Assembly: GCA_020444005.1 (NCBI GenBank) | Contig: JAHLLU010000042.1 | Location: 1 to 10,835, forward strand | Direction: 5' to 3' | Length of the DNA: 10,835 nt | Source: an archaeon | GTDB lineage: Archaea; Thermoproteota; Bathyarchaeia; TCS64 | Part shown: one piece after another, positions 5,852-10,835 of the stretch | Layout of the letters: each line of letters opens with the position of its first letter | Numbering within the stretch: the first letter of the stretch is position 1 | Program-made: the position numbers and the translations under genes | Notes under the pieces: model-generated | Told to the model about the DNA's origin: nothing | The model's database searches: none | The model's input: the letters and a program-made list of their open reading frames with translations, nothing else

Positions 5852-7657
5852 TTGAGTGAAAGAAATCAGATACTCTTACTGGTCGCAATAACCGCGATAA
5901 TCGCCCTAGCTGGCACCCAAGTAGCCATCATGATAGGAAATGCTGAGGGTGACGCTGTTGTATCCCAATATACTGCTAAGCTATATGCTGATGGTAGACT
6001 TGAGGAGACTTTCACCTACAAGATCAATGCGAACGACAAACACTTTCTATATAGGTACTGGGAGGCACCGTTGTCGTTGGATGAGTTGAATTACGCTCAT
6101 ATCCAGTTACTGGACATCGATGTACCACCCGACACATTTTGGTATGTGATGGACTACGATTTAATGCTCCACACCAGTGACTCAATAGACGTCTACAGCT
6201 ACAACGACATCTACCGCCAAGCTTACAGGAACGAGGCAGGCGCCTACAACCCAAACTATTATGATCCTGGAGAGTATACGGTCAAGTATTATTATCAGGT
6301 GCGTCCCCCACTGGAATATGATGCTGAGTTTAGTCACCTGAACTTGAAGCTGGCTAGCGATCATATAGTTTACCAAAATATCAGAGTAGAGATAGAAGAT
6401 GTAGGATACTATGAGACAGTTTATCCGCATCCCCCGACACTCAAGAAATTCAGTGACAAGAACTGGATCATCTATACAGGTAGAAGTGCAGAGAATGAGT
6501 TGCTTGAGTTCGAGTTCCTCATGTCCCCTGAAGCGTTAACTCATATTGATGGGTTCCCGAGCCAAGTTGATGACATCAAGGCACAGACTGTGAACACAAA
6601 CAACGCCTACAGGTTCGAGTACCTAGTAGCAACTGGGTTCTTCTGGTTCAACAAGCTAGCGGCTTTCCTTGCTCCAGTCGGATTATATTTGCTATGGCAG
6701 CGTTTCGGCAGGGAGAAGGACTATGTTGTACCCGAGTTCCTGAGCACTATCCCAAACAAGACCCGTAGACCATGGATCGTTAATCTAGTCTTCAAACGAG
6801 ACGCCACAGACTTCGATGAGGATGGGTTCTACGCTACCTTACTTGATCTCCATGAGAAAGGCAAGATCAGGATAGAGGTTGAGGACGAGAAAGCAGTTAT
6901 TCATTTGATCAGCGAGACTGGCTTAGACCGATATGAGATTGATGTAATGAATTTCCTATACAAGTTGGCACGAGACAATGTTGTGCGTACAGAGTATATG
7001 ACCGAGATGGTTGAGGACGCTCAGCACGATACCCTTGTCGAGCACAAAGTGCTCGACTTAATGCGCCGATACGAGAAACTCGTAGCAGGAACAGACAACG
7101 GCGTAGCAGGAGAGTTCACTACAAATGGACGTAAACGACTCGTATGGCCAATCCTTCTAGCGGTAGTGCTAACATTTGCACCCCTGTTCTCCTTGATCTT
7201 CTATAATAACGCAGTAAGCCTATTCCTTGGAGCAGCTGGATACGGGGCAATAGTACTCTTCCAATGCATCGTAGCGGTGATATTCCCATCAACCCTATTC
7301 GGGTACTGGAAAAACGACAATTACCGCGAGAAACTAGAGTGGGATGCATTCAAGAACCACTTAACCGATTTCAGCAGACTCCAACAATATGGCCCAGAGG
7401 ATATGCACATGTGGGGATTATGGCTGGTCTACGGCACCGCAATGGGTGTCGGTGACAAGGTAGCAAAGGCTATGCAGAATCTGGAGATAGACTACCCGAC
7501 GATGTATCTGGTGAGTACTTACCCATACTGGTTCAGACCTATCTATACAGCCCGAACACCTAGCATGAAAAGTAGAAGTAGCGGTGGAAGTGGTGGCGGT
7601 GGAGGCGGATTCGGCGGCGGTGGAGGATTCGGTGGTGGCGGTGGAGGAGTCCGCTAG
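5852..7657 (+). CDS. DUF2207 family membrane protein with glycine-rich tail
   Basis: This 601-residue protein has the usual DUF2207 layout. A signal-anchor or signal peptide (about 6-28) is followed by an extracytoplasmic beta-rich domain (about 35-250) rich in Tyr and Asp. A membrane segment comes next at about 258-283. A cytoplasmic part contains FDEDGFYATLLDLHEKGKIRIE (321-342), the family's winged-helix-like piece, and then two more membrane segments lie at about 429-450 and 453-479. The conserved C-terminal stretch (WDAFKNHL, then WLVYGTAMGVGDKV, 497-537) follows, and a tail of about 22 residues (578-599) is nearly all glycine with two Phe. Gly-rich tails are common in this family. The TTG start directly abuts the LemA stop and has a GGTGA site. 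Its stop interlocks with that of the opposing winged-helix gene. Function is unknown; an envelope complex with LemA is inferred. Confidence 0.92.
   Translation: MSERNQILLLVAITAIIALAGTQVAIMIGNAEGDAVVSQYTAKLYADGRLEETFTYKINANDKHFLYRYWEAPLSLDELNYAHIQLLDIDVPPDTFWYVMDYDLMLHTSDSIDVYSYNDIYRQAYRNEAGAYNPNYYDPGEYTVKYYYQVRPPLEYDAEFSHLNLKLASDHIVYQNIRVEIEDVGYYETVYPHPPTLKKFSDKNWIIYTGRSAENELLEFEFLMSPEALTHIDGFPSQVDDIKAQTVNTNNAYRFEYLVATGFFWFNKLAAFLAPVGLYLLWQRFGREKDYVVPEFLSTIPNKTRRPWIVNLVFKRDATDFDEDGFYATLLDLHEKGKIRIEVEDEKAVIHLISETGLDRYEIDVMNFLYKLARDNVVRTEYMTEMVEDAQHDTLVEHKVLDLMRRYEKLVAGTDNGVAGEFTTNGRKRLVWPILLAVVLTFAPLFSLIFYNNAVSLFLGAAGYGAIVLFQCIVAVIFPSTLFGYWKNDNYREKLEWDAFKNHLTDFSRLQQYGPEDMHMWGLWLVYGTAMGVGDKVAKAMQNLEIDYPTMYLVSTYPYWFRPIYTARTPSMKSRSSGGSGGGGGGFGGGGGFGGGGGGVR
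7579..7650 (+). repeat. Glycine-codon repeat encoding the DUF2207 tail
   Basis: An imperfect GGN repeat with two internal GGATTCGG units encodes about 22 residues, nearly all Gly. The coding strand is strongly G-rich here compared with the surrounding sequence. The low complexity matches a flexible protein tail. Confidence 0.75.
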
Positions 7658-7923
7658 AAGTCGTCTTCCTCGACAATATATTTTTTAACAGTCTTCAAGG
7701 CGTTGAGGAACTCGCCGCCTCGACCAGTAATAGTATACTTGGTGTTTCCACCATACTCATCCTCATCAAGCAACCCATGACCTATCAGAAACTCAACAGC
7801 CTCCTTAGCCCGGTCAACAGGCAGGTTTGCTCCATAACTTATCCTAGTTATACCTGTGGCTCCTTTTCTACGCACAGTCTCAAGAATATCATAGTAGATA
7901 TCGTAGCGTGTACGTCTTTCCAT
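7654..7923 (-). CDS. Small archaeal winged-helix DNA-binding protein
   Basis: An 89-residue basic-to-acidic protein has the pattern of the archaeal winged-helix family often annotated HTH_45. RRTRYDIYYDILETVRR forms helix 1, and GITRISYGANLP with DRAKEAVEFLIGHGLL (25-52) forms the helix-turn-helix and recognition helix. NTKYTITGRGGEFLNALKTV then forms the wing, with the usual T-x-x-G-x-x-F-L ending. It should bind DNA as a dimer in the cytoplasm. It is the second gene of the solenoid-protein operon: 8 bases separate the two, and AGGTGAT at 7927-7933 overlaps the upstream stop codon, so the ATG at 7923 is firm and translation is likely coupled. It may autoregulate the operon through the inverted repeat at 9296-9316. 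The C-terminal EEDDF is unusually acidic. Confidence 0.85.
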   Translation of the reverse strand: MERRTRYDIYYDILETVRRKGATGITRISYGANLPVDRAKEAVEFLIGHGLLDEDEYGGNTKYTITGRGGEFLNALKTVKKYIVEEDDF

Positions 7924-7926
7924 GGT

Positions 7927-7933
7927 ATCACCT
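7927..7933 (-). promoter_or_regulatory. Shine-Dalgarno site for the winged-helix gene
   Basis: AGGTGAT on the minus strand is a full-length match to the archaeal anti-Shine-Dalgarno core. It lies 3 bases before the ATG at 7923, and its first AG belongs to the TAG stop of the solenoid gene. Confidence 0.7.
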
Positions 7934-9242
7934 AGATTGGGGGTTCCGGTAGTTCTTCACTCTTTTGTGAACCACGTCTGATGCGTACACTGGCATCAGC
8001 ACGTAGCTCATCTGTGTATGTTACGCTATCTACATCACAACCGGTGTCAATCCAGATGACGTTCCCATAGAGGTTGCCTGCGCGACATCCTCTGCGTAAT
8101 TGTATTCTGTCTGCGTAGATGTCCTCTACTGATGCTCTATCTTTGATTGTGATTATTTCTCCGATGAGTGGACCTCTTACCTTGCCACGGCGCTCTATCT
8201 CTATTCTGGTGGCTTTGGCTCCGTTTCTCGTGTAGAGAATGTTTGTCTCGATATACTGTTCTGCAACCACTTTATCTGCTTCCAGTTTACCGCCTACTCT
8301 AATGCTCTTCGCAGAAAGATCACCGTCAACAGCGATTTTTCCACCAACTTTAACGTGATCACTTATGACGAGGTCACCACGACACTTCATAGTACCACCT
8401 ACTACGAGTTCCTCACCCATACCTCCACCGTATAGCTTAACGGTGCCACCGACATCCAGCTTAGTGAAACTTAGTTTTTCCTCAGCGCTGAGAGTTCCAC
8501 CGATGTCAATGATCTCACCTTTTCCTCCTCCTTCAAGTTTTACGGTTCCTCCTACGCTGATGTCGCCAAACTCTAGATGCTCTTTTGACTTGAATGTACC
8601 TCCGACATCGATTCTGCGTCTGATGGCTCCCCCGCCCACTTTTACTGTACCACCTACTCGGATAGACTCCAAGCTTACTGGTCCATATGCAGTAAATGAA
8701 CCACCTGAGTCGATTTCCTCTGACTCAACCTCTCCAGCCTTGAAAGAACCACCCACATCAATTAGTTTAGAGGTTACTTTGCCCTCAATTCTACACGAGC
8801 CACCGACATTCAGGTTATCTATCTTTGCATTATGCTCAACTTTGAGGCTTCCCCCTACTCGGGCTCTCTCAGCATTCACGTTTCCTATAACGTTGATACT
8901 CCCGCCTACACGCATTTTTAATGCGGTTAGGTCTTCATCAACACTGAGTGATTTACTTACGCGAAGCTCATTGACTTCAACAGAACCGGTTACTTCCAGT
9001 CTTCCGTGCCTTAGGTCTATTAATCCAGCTTTTACCGAGCCTCGGATGTTGATGTCTCCCCTGTTGGAGAATAACTCAGATGCCTCTATGTTTCCGACTA
9101 GCTCGCAGTCATGTTCACATCGGATTACACCCGTTACAATCAGTTTATCTTCTTCCGCCTCGACCCTGCCGTTCTCGATGTATAGGTCACCCTCGATGGT
9201 GCCTTTTCTTGCGGTTTCCCTGTAGACTTTTTCATCTGTCAA
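7932..9242 (-). CDS. Bactofilin-like beta-solenoid (polymer-forming) protein
   Basis: This 436-residue soluble protein is built of short repeats, each opening with the hydrophobic-Gly-Gly-Ser/Thr/Lys turn. Turns begin at residues 112, 129, 146, 163, 179, 196, 213, 230, 247, 264, 281, 299 and 316: a 17-residue period with one 16- and one 18-residue step. Such regular rungs with alternating small and hydrophobic residues are what a right-handed beta-helix shows, as in bactofilins (COG1664, CcmA-like), which assemble into filaments without nucleotide. Residues 14-110 and about 333-422 look like degenerate rungs, so the whole protein may be one solenoid. It has no signal peptide or membrane segment. 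At 436 residues it is much longer than typical bacterial bactofilins of about 120-200. The TTG start has a TATA box about 34 bases upstream. It is co-transcribed with the winged-helix gene. Filament formation is inferred. Confidence 0.8.
   Translation of the reverse strand: MTDEKVYRETARKGTIEGDLYIENGRVEAEEDKLIVTGVIRCEHDCELVGNIEASELFSNRGDINIRGSVKAGLIDLRHGRLEVTGSVEVNELRVSKSLSVDEDLTALKMRVGGSINVIGNVNAERARVGGSLKVEHNAKIDNLNVGGSCRIEGKVTSKLIDVGGSFKAGEVESEEIDSGGSFTAYGPVSLESIRVGGTVKVGGGAIRRRIDVGGTFKSKEHLEFGDISVGGTVKLEGGGKGEIIDIGGTLSAEEKLSFTKLDVGGTVKLYGGGMGEELVVGGTMKCRGDLVISDHVKVGGKIAVDGDLSAKSIRVGGKLEADKVVAEQYIETNILYTRNGAKATRIEIERRGKVRGPLIGEIITIKDRASVEDIYADRIQLRRGCRAGNLYGNVIWIDTGCDVDSVTYTDELRADASVRIRRGSQKSEELPEPPI
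8247..8909 (-). repeat. Thirteen coding repeats of about 51 bases (17 residues)
   Basis: These encode the VGG-turn repeats of the solenoid protein, residues 112-332. The units are diverged in DNA but hold register, with a 16-residue step after residue 163 and an 18-residue step after 281. Confidence 0.85.
8349..8657 (-). repeat. Three copies of an alternating two-rung (about 102-base) super-repeat
   Basis: Within residues 196-298 the rungs alternate. One type has VGGTVK followed by a GGG turn and then a short Glu/Ile/Asp ending (residues 196, 230, 264). The other has GGT with a charged middle and no triple Gly (residues 213, 247, 281). The period is 34 residues, suggesting duplication of rung pairs. 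Confidence 0.7.
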
Positions 9243-9270
9243 AGGCTCTCACAAGTATCCCTGTTTTTCC

Positions 9271-9280
9271 CCTTTTTAAG
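9271..9280 (-). promoter_or_regulatory. TATA box for the solenoid operon
   Basis: CTTAAAAAGG on the minus strand, centred about 34 bases before the TTG at 9242, sits inside the imperfect inverted repeat CCCTTAAAAAGGG. Confidence 0.5.
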
Positions 9281-9295
9281 GGTAAAACACGTTGA

Positions 9296-9316
9296 GTACT
9301 CACAATTTGTGACTAC
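9296..9316. promoter_or_regulatory. Candidate operator: 21-bp inverted repeat
   Basis: Left arm GTACTCACAA (9296-9305) and right arm TTGTGACTAC (9307-9316) are inverted repeats matching at 9 of 10 positions around a single T. The size and odd-centred symmetry suit a dimeric winged-helix regulator. It lies upstream of the TATA boxes of both divergent transcripts (the solenoid operon and the second MFS gene), a position more typical of an activator or a shared control site than of a blocker of the TATA box. Confidence 0.5.
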
Positions 9317-9344
9317 AAGTATTGATTATGAGAGTTGAGTCCGC

Positions 9345-9352
9345 TTTATATG
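9345..9352 (+). promoter_or_regulatory. TATA box for the second MFS gene
   Basis: TTTATATG is centred about 35 bases before the ATG at 9383. The leader would be around 10 bases. No Shine-Dalgarno site is seen at a useful distance. Confidence 0.5.
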
Positions 9353-9382
9353 CGCAGCTGAGGCTCCAAATATTGATAACAG

Positions 9383-10642
9383 ATGGAGCCTGAAGCAGAG
9401 AACCTAGTTGAAGTAAAACCCCAGACAAGACTCACAGGATTCATCGACTCAGTGATACCATCAGAGCTAAACACTGGTGCAAAACTCTTCCTAACTGGAG
9501 CAGTGGTAAACGGGATCAGCAACGGCGCATACAACTCGATTCTACAACTCTATCTCATCGCTCTAGGCTTCACCGCAGGAGACTTGGGTACAATATTTCT
9601 GTTTAACCCGTTGACCTGCGCCATTCTAGCTATCCCCTGTGGGATTCTTGCTGATCGTTACGGTAAAGGCAAGATGATAACTGTTGGGTTAATTGCAGTC
9701 ACTCTAGCTGTCTGTGGGATGTTTATAGCCAAGACTCTATGGGCTTTCGGGTTTATCTTCGCCATGTTTGGTATAAGTAATGCTACTTCAACGGTGATGA
9801 TGCCCCTCTACAGTACCTTCTACAAGAAACAGGACATGGAGAAAGGCATGGGGCTCTACGGATTAATCAATATATCAGCTATGAGTCTGGGAAGCTTAAC
9901 AGGGTATATCCCAGCATACATGATCAGTAAACTGGCTTTCACCGAGTTATCAGCGTACAAAACCGTGATAGTAGTAGCCTCGATACTGTTTGTACTCCAG
10001 TATGTCTTCTACCTCGCAGCTTCAAGAGGCTTAGAAGAGAAGTTGAGTGAAGGGTTCAGCTTCAAGCTGAAAAGCTGGAGACCTGTGCTCAAGTTCAGCG
10101 CATTAACTCTGTCATTGAACGTAGCGGGTGCCATATTGTTCTCCTTTTTCCCGTATTATGTCAATCAGAAGTTCGGAATAGCTAGCGCTGGACTTGGCAC
10201 ACTCTTCTTCATCAGCAACCTAACCCAAGCAGCAAGCAAAGGAGTCGCTGCAGGTATAGCAAAGAAGCTTGGAAACATGAAAAGCATAGTGGCTGGTATC
10301 GCATTATCCGCCATCTTCTTCTTCCTGATGCCTCTGAGCCCTAGCTTCGGAATACTGAGCCTATTTTATGTGCTTAGAAGCGGCACACGTTTCATGAGTG
10401 ACCCCATAATCACAAGCCTGTTCCTGAAAAGCCTCAGCGAGGACGAGATGAGCACAGCAAACAGCATACGCATGATAGCCATGAACGGTAGCGGCGCAGT
10501 CTCAGCAATGATCGGAGGCTTCCTACTGGAAAACGTTGGACTAAACTCACCAGCATACATAGGCGCCGCATTAACACTGGTGTTAGCTGGATTGTATCCT
10601 GTTCTTCTCAGCAAGGAGATCAAGAAAGCAAGCGAAGCCTAG
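9383..10642 (+). CDS. MFS transporter, complete
   Basis: A 419-residue membrane protein of the major facilitator superfamily starts with a soluble N-terminal tail of about 30 residues and shows about 12 hydrophobic segments, the usual count. Motif A appears as GILADRYGKGKM (87-98) between helices 2 and 3. The central loop (about 213-232) is charged, and the C-terminal half has a degenerate motif A (GIAKKLGNMK). Small-residue helices (SNGAYNSILQLYL; TFYKKQDMEKGMGLYGLINISAMSLGSLTGYIP) resemble drug- or sugar-exporter-like subfamilies, but the substrate cannot be named. It is not close to the partial MFS protein at the left edge as judged by the differing motif residues. The ATG follows a good TATA box. 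The gene is divergent from the solenoid operon and shares with it the 21-bp inverted repeat. Its stop interlocks with the next gene over CTAG. Confidence 0.9.
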   Translation: MEPEAENLVEVKPQTRLTGFIDSVIPSELNTGAKLFLTGAVVNGISNGAYNSILQLYLIALGFTAGDLGTIFLFNPLTCAILAIPCGILADRYGKGKMITVGLIAVTLAVCGMFIAKTLWAFGFIFAMFGISNATSTVMMPLYSTFYKKQDMEKGMGLYGLINISAMSLGSLTGYIPAYMISKLAFTELSAYKTVIVVASILFVLQYVFYLAASRGLEEKLSEGFSFKLKSWRPVLKFSALTLSLNVAGAILFSFFPYYVNQKFGIASAGLGTLFFISNLTQAASKGVAAGIAKKLGNMKSIVAGIALSAIFFFLMPLSPSFGILSLFYVLRSGTRFMSDPIITSLFLKSLSEDEMSTANSIRMIAMNGSGAVSAMIGGFLLENVGLNSPAYIGAALTLVLAGLYPVLLSKEIKKASEA

Positions 10643-10830
10643 TCCACTGGATGAACCTTGGTGATATGCTCCTTTAACTCATCCACACTCCAATCCGTAT
10701 AGACATCAATAACAGGCTCAGTGAAAGCTGTCACCGAGTCCATCAACAATAAGAACGTTGACTCACCGAGAATCTCCTTTATCTCCAGTTCCTCACCATA
10801 GCTACGCTCACAAATTGACGCCTTAACCAA
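10639..10830 (-). CDS. Small hypothetical protein, possibly cut at its 5' end
   Basis: An unrecognised frame of 63 residues reads from a TTG at 10828-10830 to a TAG interlocked with the stop of the second MFS gene. Only five bases remain upstream in the window and they contain no in-frame stop, so the true start may lie outside. The visible part is acidic, with a mixed beta/helix look: KEILGESTFLLLMD followed by a short strand VIDVYTDW and a helix SVDELKEHITKV. No membrane segment or known motif is seen. The precise four-base overlap, matching the other convergent pairs here, is the main support besides the open frame. Confidence 0.5.
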   Translation of the reverse strand: MVKASICERSYGEELEIKEILGESTFLLLMDSVTAFTEPVIDVYTDWSVDELKEHITKVHPVD

Positions 10831-10835
10831 GAAAT

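Noticed and set aside
7579..7650. G-rich coding strand that might form a G-quadruplex or act as a recombination site.
   Set aside because: It is explained by glycine codons of the DUF2207 tail, a common feature of that family. Most G runs are only two or three bases.
8365..9225. A long open frame of 286 residues on the plus strand, with repeated Pro-Pro-Thr.
   Set aside because: It is the antisense of the solenoid gene. The Pro-Pro-Thr repeats are the complement of the Gly-Gly-Thr codons, so the long frame follows from the repeat structure and biased codons. No promoter or ribosome site supports it.
7932..9242. A CRISPR-like or satellite array, because of the regular spacing of about 51 bases.
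   Set aside because: The periodicity is at the protein level in an intact frame; the DNA units are diverged and there are no identical direct repeats with unique spacers.
1..10835. tRNA, rRNA, IS elements, integrase sites or CRISPR arrays.
   Set aside because: Reading both strands I saw no cloverleaf, transposase motif, terminal inverted repeats or repeat-spacer pattern; intergenic gaps are all 140 bases or less.

Overview
The window reads as a gene-dense piece of archaeal chromosome. Most promoter-proximal genes have an AT-rich TATA-like box 20-36 bases before the start codon and little or no leader. TTG and GTG starts are frequent. The clear Shine-Dalgarno sequences sit before internal operon genes (GGTGA at 5842-5846, AGGTGAT at 7927-7933) and before the one gene with a longer leader (1117). 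The protein families fit an archaeon: LemA with DUF2207, an archaeal-type winged helix, a creatininase-family amidohydrolase, an ATC-hydrolase family protein and a cytoplasmic Ntn asparaginase. I lean towards an uncultured lineage such as Bathyarchaeia or Asgard archaea, but nothing seen here settles the phylum.

Layout. At 1-1117 (-) lies an MFS transporter cut by the window edge, downstream of an asparaginase-2/glycosylasparaginase gene (1184-2128, -). A divergent promoter leads to three plus-strand genes: an ATC-hydrolase family protein (2209-2685), a 41-residue coiled-coil miniprotein (2735-2860) and an unknown 76-residue protein (2896-3126). A 97-residue unknown (3123-3416, -) faces them. 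Next come a leaderless M23-fold protein (3504-4403, +) and a creatininase-family amidohydrolase (4390-5208, -), converging. A LemA-DUF2207 operon (5297-7657, +) converges on a two-gene operon of a bactofilin-like beta-solenoid protein and a small winged-helix protein (9242 down to 7654, -). A second MFS transporter (9383-10642, +) is divergent from the solenoid operon, with a 21-bp inverted repeat between them, and converges on a small unknown gene at the right edge.

How the genes may work together. The central 5.3-9.2 kb block is an envelope/cytoskeleton-like neighbourhood: LemA and DUF2207 are membrane proteins usually encoded together, and the solenoid protein resembles polymer-forming bactofilins and carries its own candidate regulator. 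An M23-fold protein lies nearby, and M23 peptidases are common bactofilin neighbours in bacteria. Here, however, it lacks a signal peptide and one canonical zinc-ligand histidine. The flanking hydrolases and transporters look like amide/peptide catabolism and small-molecule transport.

The most striking layout feature is that all four tail-to-tail gene pairs overlap. Three overlap by exactly four bases, through interlocked stop codons. There is no gene-free stretch above 300 bases, and I found no RNA gene, CRISPR array, IS element or attachment site.
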